Positions 35,764 to 44,169 of a DNA stretch of 64,000 nt are shown piece after piece. Position numbers and translations under genes: made by a program. The stretch is from Ruminococcus flavefaciens (GTDB lineage: Bacteria > Bacillota > Clostridia > Oscillospirales > Ruminococcaceae). The notes below the pieces were generated by a model that searched no databases, was not told the DNA's origin, and saw nothing but the letters and a program-made list of their open reading frames with translations. How positions within the stretch are numbered: position 1 is the first letter of the stretch; each line of letters begins with the position of its first letter. The stretch lies in assembly GCA_902777125.1 (NCBI GenBank), contig CACYSQ010000002.1, positions 1-64,000 of the forward strand. Direction: 5' to 3'.

Positions 35764-36719
35764 TTGCTCTCAGCCTCCTTTGCGCCGAACACCTTTGTTC
35801 TTGTGAGCTGTTCGATATAGGGAGTGAGCACGTTCATCAGGAGTATCGAGAATGAAACGCCCTCGGGGTAGGAGCCGTACTGTCTTATCACGAACGTAAT
35901 GATACCGCAGCCGAGACCGAAGATAATCTTGCCCTTGAAGGTTATAGGCGTTGTAGCGTAGTCTGTAGCCATGAAGAATGCGCCGAGGAACACACCGCCT
36001 GCGAGAATATGGTAGAGCGGGTCGCCGCCGGATACCCATGTCAGGAGGGCAAGGCTTCCTATAAAGGAGACCGGTGCAGCGAGGGAGATTATCCTTCTTA
36101 CTGCGAGGTAAAGTCCGCCGATGAGGAGAGCGAGCGCACAGGTCTCACCGAGACAGCCGCCGGTAGTACCGAGGAAAAGGTCCATATACGAAGCCGAGTC
36201 CTGACCGATACCGGTAAGCTCTGCTGAGGACATACCCTCAAGTCGCAGGGGAGTTGCAGCGGAAACGGCATCGACCTTTTCACCGAAGGGAAGTACCCAT
36301 TTCGTCATGGCTGACGGGAAGGATACCATGAGGACGATACGCGCCGTTATAGCGGGGTTCGCGAAATTCTGTCCCAGACCGCCGAAAAGCTGCTTTACAA
36401 TGACTATCGCAACGAAAGCGCCTATCACAGCCATCCAGTAGGGGAGAGTAACCGGGAGGTTCATAGCGAGTATGAGACCGGTAACGACAGCGGAAAGGTC
36501 AGTTATGGTGTTGTCGCGCTTTATAAGGCGGCGGCAGAGGTATTCAAAAATAATGCAGCTCGAAATGCAGACCGCAGTGAGCGGAATGACTCTGAGCCCG
36601 AATATGTAGCAGGCTGCTCCCCATGCAGGGAGGAGTGCGATTATGACATTAAGCATAATGCCCGAGGTCTTGGTATAGTTTTCGTCGTGCGGTGACGGCG
36701 AAACGATAAGCTTATTCAT
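35760..36719 (-). CDS. rnfD: Rnf complex subunit D (membrane, FMN)
   Basis: This 319-aa multi-helix protein, homologous to NqrB, has the likely FMN-attachment motif DAVSAATPLR (SxAT type). The opening SPSPHDENYTKTSGIM is typical. It forms part of the ion-translocating channel and is 12 nt after rnfC. Confidence 0.95.
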   Translation of the reverse strand: MNKLIVSPSPHDENYTKTSGIMLNVIIALLPAWGAACYIFGLRVIPLTAVCISSCIIFEYLCRRLIKRDNTITDLSAVVTGLILAMNLPVTLPYWMAVIGAFVAIVIVKQLFGGLGQNFANPAITARIVLMVSFPSAMTKWVLPFGEKVDAVSAATPLRLEGMSSAELTGIGQDSASYMDLFLGTTGGCLGETCALALLIGGLYLAVRRIISLAAPVSFIGSLALLTWVSGGDPLYHILAGGVFLGAFFMATDYATTPITFKGKIIFGLGCGIITFVIRQYGSYPEGVSFSILLMNVLTPYIEQLTRTKVFGAKEAESK

Positions 36720-36731
36720 GTGCAGCCTTCC

Positions 36732-38009
36732 TCACTTTCTCGGTATGAGCATCTTTGCGAGCTGGTTAGTTTCCGCGAGCTTTCTGTTCGCAGGGCAGAC
36801 ATAGGTGCAGCTTCCGCAGTTCATGCAGAGCGTTACCTTCAGTGCTTTCAGCTCCTCGACGCTTCTTATCTTGTAAGCCTTGTCGATCTCGGCAGGCATA
36901 AGTCCGAGCGGACATACCCTTACGCAGCGTCCGCAGCGAATGCAGGCTGAGGTCTTTCTCTCATCGAAATTCTTCACAGCGAGGAGAGCATTGGAGGTCT
37001 TTACGACAGGCATATCCACATCAGGAACGCTCATTCCCATCATGGGACCGCCTGCGATGAGCTTCTTCACGCTATCGAGGTCGGTCTTGCAGAATTCGAG
37101 GACCGCACGGAACGGCGTACCGATAACAGCGCGGACGTTTTTCGGCTCAGCAACGGCATTTCCGTCAACAGTCAGACGGCGCTGGGTAAGCGGCATACCG
37201 GTCTTTATGTAGCGGCAGATGAAAGCGCAGGTCGAGACATTGAGAACGATAACGCCCTCATCTGAGGGAAGCTCACCCTCCTTGACGATGCGGCCGGTGG
37301 TGTTGTATATGATGACCTTTTCAGCGCCCTGCGGGTAGCTGGAGGGGAGGGTAACGATGTCGATAGTATCGTCATTTGCAGCCATTTCTGTGAAATTCCT
37401 GATCGCCTCGGGCTTGTTTGCCTCGATAGCGAGCTTGGCGAACTTTATGCCGATCTGTGACTTGACGAGGTTGATGCCGCCGATGATATCATCGGGAGCC
37501 TCGAGCATTTCGCGGTAATCAGCAGTGATATAGGGCTCACACTCAGCCGCATTGATGATAAGGGTATCTATCGGTGTCTTGGGGTTGAGCTTGATATGTG
37601 TGGGGAAGCCCGCACCTCCGAGACCACAGGCGCCGCTTGCACGGACAGCCTTGATGAAGCTCTCCTTGTCGGTGACTACAGGGGGGACGACCTCCTCCGA
37701 GATAGTCTGCTGACCGTCGGGAGTGATCTCCAGAGCCTTGCAGACCGAACCCATAGCAGTGCGGTAATCGGTTATCGCAGTAACCTTTCCGGAAACGCCG
37801 GAGTGAACAGGCGAGCTGAATGCGGCATCGGTGTCGCCGATCTTCTGACCGACCTTCACCTCATCGCCGACCTTGACGAGAGGCTGACAGGGAGCGCCCA
37901 TGCTCATCGACATGGGTATCAGCAGCTTTTCCGGGAGCGGCATATCCACAGTCGCGCACGATTCAGTATTTTTTCTGTGATCGAGCTTAATACCGTTTAG
38001 TTTTTTCAT
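36732..38009 (-). CDS. rnfC: Rnf complex subunit C (NADH-binding)
   Basis: This 425-aa peripheral subunit resembles NuoF and NqrA. The FMN/NADH-binding region includes GLGGAGFPTHIKL, and two 4Fe-4S clusters follow (CIRCGRCVRVCP and CMNCGSCTYVCP). In anaerobes Rnf couples ferredoxin oxidation by NAD+ to Na+ or H+ export, or the reverse. It opens the rnfCDGEAB operon, with the promoter at 38105-38133 and a leader of about 90 nt. Confidence 0.96.
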   Translation of the reverse strand: MKKLNGIKLDHRKNTESCATVDMPLPEKLLIPMSMSMGAPCQPLVKVGDEVKVGQKIGDTDAAFSSPVHSGVSGKVTAITDYRTAMGSVCKALEITPDGQQTISEEVVPPVVTDKESFIKAVRASGACGLGGAGFPTHIKLNPKTPIDTLIINAAECEPYITADYREMLEAPDDIIGGINLVKSQIGIKFAKLAIEANKPEAIRNFTEMAANDDTIDIVTLPSSYPQGAEKVIIYNTTGRIVKEGELPSDEGVIVLNVSTCAFICRYIKTGMPLTQRRLTVDGNAVAEPKNVRAVIGTPFRAVLEFCKTDLDSVKKLIAGGPMMGMSVPDVDMPVVKTSNALLAVKNFDERKTSACIRCGRCVRVCPLGLMPAEIDKAYKIRSVEELKALKVTLCMNCGSCTYVCPANRKLAETNQLAKMLIPRK

Positions 38010-38104
38010 TATATTCTCCTTGAAAAAATAAGGTTTAAGGTAATATTATCCATGACAGGAAGAGGCGCAAGGCGTTCTGCTTCCTGAACAAGCCATACCC
38101 TTTA

Positions 38105-38133
38105 ATTATACACTATTTTCTCTTATAATTCAA
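38105..38133 (-). promoter_or_regulatory. Promoter of the rnf operon
   Basis: On the minus strand, TTGAAT (38128-38133), 17 bp and TATAAT (38105-38110). It lies downstream of the terminator of the tiny upstream unit, so rnf is transcribed independently. Confidence 0.8.
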
Positions 38134-38206
38134 CCCCCGTTGAGCTATTATTTTATAATATGTATGTAAAATCCGTTAGCACAGTATAACAAACTGAGTA
38201 CAAGTT

Positions 38207-38241
38207 AAAGAAATGACCTCCCCTGACGCGCAGGAGAGGTC
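38207..38241 (-). terminator. Terminator of the 18-codon transcription unit
   Basis: On the minus strand, GACCTCTCCTG (38231-38241) pairs with CAGGGGAGGTC (38215-38225, one G-U pair). ATTTCTTT follows. It starts 8 nt after the stop codon of the tiny ORF. Confidence 0.75.
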
Positions 38242-38249
38242 TTTCTCAC

Positions 38250-38306
38250 TCAGCAGCCCATTCCAAAGAGGCGGCAGAGCATCTTCCAGATATTATTGCA
38301 GCACAT
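38250..38306 (-). CDS. 18-aa Cys-rich peptide in its own transcription unit
   Basis: The ORF encodes MCCNNIWKMLCRLFGMGC. GGAGGT ends 8 nt before the ATG. A consensus promoter (38349-38377) lies about 36 nt before the ORF and an intrinsic terminator follows, so every element of a gene is present within 170 nt. The peptide has four cysteines (2, 3, 11, 18), net positive charge and an amphipathic hydrophobic centre (IWKMLCRLFGM). I do not recognise its family. It could be a signalling or membrane-active peptide, a metal-binding peptide, or the small product of a regulatory RNA. Confidence 0.6.
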   Translation of the reverse strand: MCCNNIWKMLCRLFGMGC

Positions 38307-38348
38307 ACTTTCTTACCTCCGTATGTATTTCCCTCTTGGGATAATTCT

Positions 38349-38377
38349 ATTATAGCAGAGGTGTTCAGTTAAATCAA
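38349..38377 (-). promoter_or_regulatory. Promoter of the 18-codon unit
   Basis: On the minus strand, TTGATT (38372-38377), 17 bp and TATAAT (38349-38354). Confidence 0.75.
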
Positions 38378-38416
38378 TATTGAATTATTGGAATAAATTT
38401 TTCCTTTTATTGCCGG

Positions 38417-38890
38417 TCAGTTCAGTATCCATACTCCGAACGAAAGATATGCCGCAAAAGTCAGCCATATCAGGTACGGCAGGTTTATCACGGCAGCCGT
38501 TCTGCTAACCCTGCGGAACTCGTTCACCATAGCCGCGGCAAGCACAAGAAGTACCAGCGCTGTGAAAGCTGCGACGGAGAAAAGCCTGAACCGGAAGAAA
38601 ATGATGCTCCAAAGGAAGTTCACACCGAGCTGAATGACGTAAAGTCCAAGTGAGGCAGAGCGTTCCGTACCGGCGTCCTCATTGCGGTAGACGAGGTAAG
38701 CTCCCGTTCCCATGAGGGCGTAGAGGATAGTCCACACGATAGGGAATACCCACCCCGGAGGTGAGAGCGGAGGGTTGCGTATTTCCGCGTACAGCGAGGA
38801 AAAGCTGCCGGATATGAGCGCAGACACCGCACCTGTCAGTTCGGCTGAGACAATAAAGATAAATAGATCTGTAAGACTGAATTTTTTCAT
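38417..38890 (-). CDS. tspO: TspO/MBR-family membrane protein
   Basis: This 157-aa five-helix membrane protein starts at ATG 38890 (GAGGT upstream); an in-frame GTG lies 9 nt earlier. The family motif NPPLSPPGWVFPIVWTILYALMG is intact. Bacterial TspO binds porphyrins and is linked to tetrapyrrole or stress regulation. The role here is unknown. The next gene to the right, a phosphoesterase, is on the same strand. Confidence 0.92.
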   Translation of the reverse strand: MKKFSLTDLFIFIVSAELTGAVSALISGSFSSLYAEIRNPPLSPPGWVFPIVWTILYALMGTGAYLVYRNEDAGTERSASLGLYVIQLGVNFLWSIIFFRFRLFSVAAFTALVLLVLAAAMVNEFRRVSRTAAVINLPYLIWLTFAAYLSFGVWILN

Positions 38891-38953
38891 GATATGCACC
38901 TCGGAAAAATGTTCTCGAATGGTACATATTATGCCGGGAAATGCCGGATTATG

Positions 38954-39619
38954 TCATTTTACAGGTGTGACAGTATTGAATACCGCGTAGAATTTTATCG
39001 GGATATTCTTGTCGATATGGCACTTTCCGAAGAACCACTTTTTGTAATTGCAGGTCTTGATGATGTCCTCGAAGAAGGCGTGGACTTCAAGTCTTTGCAG
39101 GACGTCAACGTTGAGGCAGTCCTTCAGCGAAGCCGGAGGCTCATGTGTGATGATGTAATCCACGGTATTCCCGACTGCTTCAAGGTTGCTGATAGCCTCG
39201 CGTATCTCGTCGTGGGAGGGCTGTTCCCTCTGCCACCACATCTCACCGTCACCGCGGAATTCGTAGTCCTGACTGTGACCTCCGCCGAAAGCGAAGAAGG
39301 TCTTGCCCTCGATAGTGTAGATCTGACCGCGCATGAGGTGGACGATATTGTCGGCGAGCTTGTGGACCTTACCGCCGTTCCAGCTTGTGACTGGCAGCTC
39401 CTCAAGAAGGTCGAAGTTCTCATGGCAGCCGTCAACGAATGCGATAGTGAAGCCCTTGGAGGCGAGCTTTTTCAGAGTGGCCTGCTCCTTTTTAGAGCCG
39501 TCCCAAAGGAAGCCGAAATCACCGCATATTATGAGTGTGTCTCCGCCCCTTATCTTTCTCATTTCCGGATCGCGGAACCTGTTTATATCTCCGTGAGTGT
39601 CTCCTGTGACGTATATCAA
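38954..39619 (-). CDS. Metallophosphoesterase (calcineurin-like)
   Basis: This 221-aa protein starts at TTG (39619): GGAGG lies 8 nt upstream, and the in-frame ATG at 39634 overlaps that Shine-Dalgarno. Motifs are YVTGDTHGD, ICGDFGFLWD, DGCHENF (instead of the usual GNHD), HEPP and GKCHID (instead of GHxH). Several canonical residues are therefore changed, although Asp and His ligands mostly remain. The substrate is unknown. Confidence 0.82.
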   Translation of the reverse strand: MIYVTGDTHGDINRFRDPEMRKIRGGDTLIICGDFGFLWDGSKKEQATLKKLASKGFTIAFVDGCHENFDLLEELPVTSWNGGKVHKLADNIVHLMRGQIYTIEGKTFFAFGGGHSQDYEFRGDGEMWWQREQPSHDEIREAISNLEAVGNTVDYIITHEPPASLKDCLNVDVLQRLEVHAFFEDIIKTCNYKKWFFGKCHIDKNIPIKFYAVFNTVTPVK

Positions 39620-39794
39620 AGTAAAAACCTCCATATTTGTATTTTGTTCTGATTTCTATTGTACCACATTTGTACAAAAAGGTAAAGAGGTGAAAAAAAT
39701 TTTTAAAAAGGGCTTTTAAAATGCAAATTAATCTGCTATAATATAAGGGTACATTGCTTATTTCGCCTTTACGGCTCGGATAAAAGGAGATAAT

Positions 39795-41255
39795 ATGAAA
39801 AGATTTCTTGCATTTGCAGCCTCACTTATAATGCTGCTGCCTTTAATATGCGTTCCCTCAGCGAACGCTGTCATTTTTGAATACAAGGATAAGCTCTACA
39901 GCGAGTCCATGATACTTGTAAGCCTTGATACAGGCGAGGCCATAAGCGAAAAGAATGCCGATACACCGCAGTGTCCCGCATCGCTGGTCAATATCATGAC
40001 CGCGGTCATAGTCCTCGAAAACTGCAAGAACCTCAGCGAGGAGGTAACTCTCGATCCGAATGTTTACGGACATATCTATGATGAGCTCAAAGACCCGGAG
40101 GATCTTCCCATGGTCGAGCTTCAGGACGGGGATATCCTCTCCGTGAACGATCTGCTCTACTGTATGATGCTCACTTCTTCCGTGGAGGCATCAGAAACTC
40201 TTGCGAACCATGTCGGAAAGCAGATAGTAGCCTCCGGCGGCGGAAACGGTATGCCTGTCGCAGCCTTTGTCGATAAGATGAATGCAAAGGCAAAGGAGAT
40301 CGGCATGACCTCAACTGTCTTCACGAACGCTCACGGTATGTACGACCCGGCACAGTATACGACAGCAAGGGATATGGCGGTGCTTACGCAGTACGCTCTC
40401 AGCGTGCCACTGTTCCGCGAGATAGCTACAACGCAGTCCTATACACCGGTCGTTCCTAACCCCACTCACCACCCCAAGCACGACGCATGGGTTTGGACTC
40501 ATTCCAACGTCATGACGGACAAGACGAACAACGTTTACTATTACCTCGGTGCAAAGGGAATCAAGACCGCAAAGCTCGAAACTGCCGGACGCAATCTCAT
40601 AACTCTCGCAAGCAAGAACGGCTACAGCTACCTCGTTATCCTTATGAAGGCTCCCTTCAAGGACGAGGACGGCGAAAACACCTTCTGCCATATCAAGGAT
40701 GCCGCAAATCTGCTCAACTGGGCATTTGACTCATTTTCGTATCAGGTGATACTTCTGGCTTCAACAGAGATCGGAGAGAGAGATGTTAAGCTCGCAGACA
40801 GCAGCAGCAAGGGCTATGTGACCGCTGTTCCGCGTGAGAACGTCGAGCTTCTCTGGTGCAGGGACGTTGATATAAAAACTATTGATATTGACAAGGCTGT
40901 ATGGAACAAGAATACGTTCCAAGCGCCTGTGAAGAAGGGAGAACCGGTCGGAGAGCTCACTATCTACTATTCCGGCAATCCGATCGCTAAGGTCGAACTG
41001 GTAGCCCGTGATGAGGTAGGACGTTCAAAGACCAAGTATAATCTTGAGGTCGCAAAGCGCTTCCACAAATCAGTGTGGTTCAGAACAGCGGTAAAGATAT
41101 CAGTTATCCTCAGCCTCATCTATATCCTCATATGCGTATACGCATATGTTGTGTTCAAGAGCCACAAGAAGCCTCTGAAGCCTATATACGCGGTTCCGAA
41201 GGTAGGAAAGAAGAAGAAAAAGAAGAAAAGCGGTTCAGGACCGCAGGATAAATAA
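39795..41255 (+). CDS. DacA/PBP5-like protein with degenerate active site
   Basis: This 486-aa protein has a signal peptide (about 1-25), a D-alanyl-D-alanine carboxypeptidase fold (about 30-300), a beta-rich stalk, a C-terminal transmembrane helix (about 433-456) and a cytoplasmic Lys-rich tail (KKKKKKKSGSG). Alignment to PBP5 shows all three catalytic motifs altered. SxxK reads S63-L-V-N66, SxN reads S128-S-V130, and KTG reads K257-T-A259. The surrounding context (PASxxxIMTA, LLYxMxL, GxKGIKTxxxxxAG) remains clear, so this is a real homologue and not an alignment error. It is predicted to lack beta-lactam-sensitive carboxypeptidase activity. A TATAAT box at 39737-39742 lies upstream with a weak -35. 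Confidence 0.85.
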   Translation: MKRFLAFAASLIMLLPLICVPSANAVIFEYKDKLYSESMILVSLDTGEAISEKNADTPQCPASLVNIMTAVIVLENCKNLSEEVTLDPNVYGHIYDELKDPEDLPMVELQDGDILSVNDLLYCMMLTSSVEASETLANHVGKQIVASGGGNGMPVAAFVDKMNAKAKEIGMTSTVFTNAHGMYDPAQYTTARDMAVLTQYALSVPLFREIATTQSYTPVVPNPTHHPKHDAWVWTHSNVMTDKTNNVYYYLGAKGIKTAKLETAGRNLITLASKNGYSYLVILMKAPFKDEDGENTFCHIKDAANLLNWAFDSFSYQVILLASTEIGERDVKLADSSSKGYVTAVPRENVELLWCRDVDIKTIDIDKAVWNKNTFQAPVKKGEPVGELTIYYSGNPIAKVELVARDEVGRSKTKYNLEVAKRFHKSVWFRTAVKISVILSLIYILICVYAYVVFKSHKKPLKPIYAVPKVGKKKKKKKSGSGPQDK

Positions 41256-41261
41256 GTGAAG

Positions 41262-41295
41262 CAGCCATAAGGATATACCTTATGGCTGTTTTTTT
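41262..41295 (+). terminator. Terminator after the DacA-like gene
   Basis: A perfect 11-bp stem CAGCCATAAGG / CCTTATGGCTG with loop ATATA is followed by seven T (41289-41295). The T-run overlaps the stop codon of the convergent amidase gene. Confidence 0.88.
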
Positions 41296-42031
41296 ACAAT
41301 ATGATATAGTCGCTGCTTGAATAGCCGGTAATGCCGTTATAGCCGACAACGTACCAGTTCCCGGTGGCACCGTTTATCATGACGGTCGCACCGTTCGGTA
41401 TAGAGCCGATGATGCGTCCCGACATCGAGGGATAGCTGCGTATATTCAGACCGCTGCCGTCCGTATTTACGGTGCCCCAGCGGACAGCGCCGGCAGGTAC
41501 AAACGGAATGCCGAAATAATCACACAGGGAAGATGTGATGTTCTTCGCGATATTTTCGAGGTTGTTCTTTATCCACGCCTCATCAGCGAAATTGTCGTGA
41601 TAGCCGAGCTCGCAGAGAACAGCTACCGCCTTTGTGTTCAGCACCTCGCCGAGGGTATAGGTCGGAACAGCCCTGACCTTATCGGGCAGAGGATAGATGC
41701 TTTTGAGGTTATTGGCGATGATATTGGCGAGCTTTTCGCTGCTGGAGCTTCCGGGAGCAAAGTATATGTCGATGCCTCTGAGCTTACCGGCGAGGCTTTC
41801 CGGAGCAGCGTTCGAGTGCAGGGCAAGATGAACGTCATAGTAAGCGGAATTGGAATCCTTTATCGCACCTGCGAAATTGCGCGAGGGGTCATTGCGGACG
41901 AAAACGATACCGCTTGAGCGGAGGTAAGGCTCCATGCGGTCTGCAAGCAGGTTCATGTAAAGCTCCTCGTTGCCGCTGGTAGCGTACTGGTTCCATTCCT
42001 GAGTAGAGGGGCTTAGAAATACCTTTGGCAT
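41294..42031 (-). CDS. N-acetylmuramoyl-L-alanine amidase with SH3-like domain, no signal peptide
   Basis: This 245-aa protein starts at MPKVFLSPS (42031; AAAGGA about 9 nt upstream). The Amidase_3-like domain (about 1-180) has Glu22/23, His72 in LALHSNA and Glu141 in LCELGYHD as likely zinc or catalytic residues. The first histidine expected at DPGHG is replaced by SPSTQEWN. A bacterial SH3-like domain follows (about 185-245, LNIRSYPSMSGRIIGSIPNGA). It lacks a signal peptide, which suggests either export by another route or release by lysis. Similar proteins occur in Clostridia and phages. Confidence 0.82.
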   Translation of the reverse strand: MPKVFLSPSTQEWNQYATSGNEELYMNLLADRMEPYLRSSGIVFVRNDPSRNFAGAIKDSNSAYYDVHLALHSNAAPESLAGKLRGIDIYFAPGSSSSEKLANIIANNLKSIYPLPDKVRAVPTYTLGEVLNTKAVAVLCELGYHDNFADEAWIKNNLENIAKNITSSLCDYFGIPFVPAGAVRWGTVNTDGSGLNIRSYPSMSGRIIGSIPNGATVMINGATGNWYVVGYNGITGYSSSDYIIL

Positions 42032-42140
42032 AACAGAGATCCTTTCGTAATAGATTAAGGTCACCCTTAGTACATATTATGCCGGAGGCGGAATGATGTG
42101 AAGGTAAAAAAGAAAAACAATTAAATAAAGCTTCGCGGTA

Positions 42141-42169
42141 TTGACTTTTGCTGTTTAAAGCGGTATAAT
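42141..42169 (+). promoter_or_regulatory. Promoter of tyrA
   Basis: TTGACT (42141-42146), 17 bp and TATAAT (42164-42169), with a leader of about 25 nt to the start. There is no T-box here, unlike tyrS. Confidence 0.75.
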
Positions 42170-42200
42170 AATTAAAAATATCTCTGTCAGGGGGAAGCTT

Positions 42201-43052
42201 ATGAAAATACTTGTTGTAGGGCTCGGACTTATCGGCGGTTCGATCTGCAAGGCACTGAAAAAATACACACGCCATAATGTAACAGGTTGCGATCTCAACC
42301 ATGATATCGAATTTGCCGCACTCAGGGACGTTGCCGTTGACGATGTATTCAGCGGTGAACTCAGCGGGTACGATCTTGTGATAATAGCGCTGTTCCCGGA
42401 GGCTGCCGAGAGATGGCTCGCGGAGAATGCGCCGAAGCTCGACGGAAACACCCTTGTGACAGACGTCTGCGGTATCAAGGGGGAATTCTCTGCGCGTATG
42501 GAAAAGCTTGCTGAGAGCCACGGTCTGCGCTATATAGGCATTCACCCAATGGCAGGTAAGGAGTTCGGAGGCTATTACAACAGCAGTGCCGACCTTTTCC
42601 TCAAGGCTAACTTTATAATCGCGCCGTTCCCGGACAGTCAGCCGGAGGACGTTATTTTCCTGAAAAAGCTTGCGAAGGACATAGGTGCCGGAAATATCGT
42701 AACGACCTCGCCTGAGAACCACGACAAGATGATAGCCTATACCTCACAGCTCGCGCATATCGTATCGAGTGCCTACGTCAAGAGCCCGGAGCTCGGACTT
42801 GAATGCGGGTTCAGCGGCGGAAGCTTTCAGGATATGACCCGTATCGCTACCATGAACGAGAAGATGTGGACTGACCTTTTCATGCAGAACCGGAAGCATT
42901 TGCAGTATGAGCTCGACCTGCTCATCGAGAACCTGAAAAAGTATTCCGATGCTCTCCGACGCGGAGATGCTGAGGAAATGCTCGCACTCATCGCTGAGGG
43001 CAGGGAGCTGAAGGAGGACAACCTCCGTCACAGAGTTGGTCAGCCCAACTGA
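42201..43052 (+). CDS. tyrA: Prephenate dehydrogenase
   Basis: This 283-aa enzyme oxidatively decarboxylates prephenate to 4-hydroxyphenylpyruvate in tyrosine synthesis. The NAD-binding Rossmann motif GLGLIGGS is at residues 7-14. The prephenate-binding His is in IGIHPMAGKE, and the C-terminal helical dimer domain is complete. There is no fused chorismate mutase. The last 13 nt overlap the convergent pseudouridine synthase gene. Confidence 0.95.
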   Translation: MKILVVGLGLIGGSICKALKKYTRHNVTGCDLNHDIEFAALRDVAVDDVFSGELSGYDLVIIALFPEAAERWLAENAPKLDGNTLVTDVCGIKGEFSARMEKLAESHGLRYIGIHPMAGKEFGGYYNSSADLFLKANFIIAPFPDSQPEDVIFLKKLAKDIGAGNIVTTSPENHDKMIAYTSQLAHIVSSAYVKSPELGLECGFSGGSFQDMTRIATMNEKMWTDLFMQNRKHLQYELDLLIENLKKYSDALRRGDAEEMLALIAEGRELKEDNLRHRVGQPN

Positions 43053-43993
43053 CCGAAGTATTTCCTCTCAAACTCAGGCGTACCGGCTTTAATGGTGACA
43101 TCGTTGAGGTAGCGCAGGGGAGAGCTCTCCGGGAGGGAGAACCTCAGGGAATAGGCACACAAAGCCTGCCTGTATTCGCCGTAGCGCTTATTTGCGGCGA
43201 TATTACCGTATTTGCCGTCGCCGAGAACAGGAGCTCCGGCATGGGCAAGGTGAGCTCTTATCTGGTGAGTCCTACCTGTATAGAGCGTGATTTCGGCGAG
43301 ATAGAGCCCATTCCGCGAGGAAACGGTACGGCAGCCTGTTTTTATCTGTTTATAGCCATCAAGGGGAGTGTCCGATATCCTTACGATATTTCGGGACTCC
43401 TCTTTTTTGTGGTAAGCGGTCAGGATAACGCCGTCCGGAGGTGCCGCGACAGTGATGCAGCGGTATATCTTGGTGACGAAGCCGCTCTTCACGGCAGCAT
43501 TCAGCTCGCGGAGAGCCTCGGCTTTTTTTGCGGCAGTCACAAGACCGCAGGTATTGCGGTCGAGACGGCTGGTCAGTGCCGGAGCAAAGGAAGCCTCGTT
43601 TTCGGGGGAATATTCACCCTTGTTGTAAAGGTAATGCTTGATGCGGTCGATAAGGCTGTCCGCGAGGCTGCCGCCGGGGTGGGAATCGAGACCCTGCGGC
43701 TTGTTCACGATGATAACGGAGCTGTCCTCGTAGACGATATCGAGGTCGGAGGGTACACTGAGGAAGCTCATATCGGCTTTTTTCGCGGTGGATAGCTCGT
43801 CCCTGACGTAGACCCTCACCTCATCGCCGGCATTGAGCTTTGCCGAAAAATCGCAGCGTTTGCCGTTCAGCTTGACGTCCTTCTGCCGGAAGAGCCTGTA
43901 CATCATGCTCTTGGGAAGGTCAGGGAGGGCTTTTGTGATGAATTTGTCGATGCGCTGACCGCTGTCGTTTTCGTTGATGATAAAAGTTCTCAT
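43040..43993 (-). CDS. RluC/RluD-type pseudouridine synthase
   Basis: This 317-aa RNA modification enzyme has an N-terminal S4 domain (about 12-60) and a pseudouridine synthase domain with the catalytic Asp145 in SRLDRNTCG. Typical blocks are VIIVNKPQGL, YRCITV and GRTHQIRAHLAHAG. Likely targets are 23S rRNA uridines, but the site cannot be told from the sequence. A slightly extended internal loop (IAANKRYGEYRQALCAYSL) is seen. Its 3' end overlaps tyrA. Confidence 0.9.
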   Translation of the reverse strand: MRTFIINENDSGQRIDKFITKALPDLPKSMMYRLFRQKDVKLNGKRCDFSAKLNAGDEVRVYVRDELSTAKKADMSFLSVPSDLDIVYEDSSVIIVNKPQGLDSHPGGSLADSLIDRIKHYLYNKGEYSPENEASFAPALTSRLDRNTCGLVTAAKKAEALRELNAAVKSGFVTKIYRCITVAAPPDGVILTAYHKKEESRNIVRISDTPLDGYKQIKTGCRTVSSRNGLYLAEITLYTGRTHQIRAHLAHAGAPVLGDGKYGNIAANKRYGEYRQALCAYSLRFSLPESSPLRYLNDVTIKAGTPEFERKYFGQLG

Positions 43994-44140
43994 GTTACTT
44001 TTCCTTTACTGATCGTGAAAAATTTTTGCAATTCGCACGTTTGTTTCTCCCGGGAGTATATAATATCTACAAAAAATTTTTTCAAAAATCTGTCAATTGA
44101 ACAAAAATTCAGAACTATTTTGTTTTTTTTATTGCAACTA

Positions 44141-44169
44141 TTGCAATTCAGGTTACAATGTGTTATAAT
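44141..44169 (+). promoter_or_regulatory. Promoter of the GH25 gene
   Basis: TTGCAA (44141-44146), 17 bp and TATAAT (44164-44169). A leader of about 70 nt follows, with AAAGGAG before the ATG. Confidence 0.78.

Larger units (their letters stand above)
38010..38416. other. Region upstream of the rnf operon
   Basis: From right to left on the minus strand this 407-nt region holds the promoter, an 18-codon ORF and terminator (38207-38377), then the rnf promoter (38105-38133), and a leader hairpin with arms CAGGAAG and CTTCCTG (about 38055-38081). The remainder is AT-rich. Confidence 0.7.

Noticed and set aside
38046-38096. 16-codon Cys-containing ORF (MACSGSRTPCASSCHG) at the start of the rnf transcript
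   Set aside because: It would be nearly leaderless and has no usable Shine-Dalgarno; it lies in a hairpin of the leader and is probably chance.
39620-39634. ATG start of the phosphoesterase at 39634
   Set aside because: This ATG overlaps the GGAGG ribosome binding site; the TTG at 39619 has correct spacing.
41041-41220. Possible frameshift near the poly-Lys tail of the DacA-like protein
   Set aside because: The A/G-rich run is long, but the frame continues through a clear transmembrane helix and into a natural stop; nothing suggests an error.
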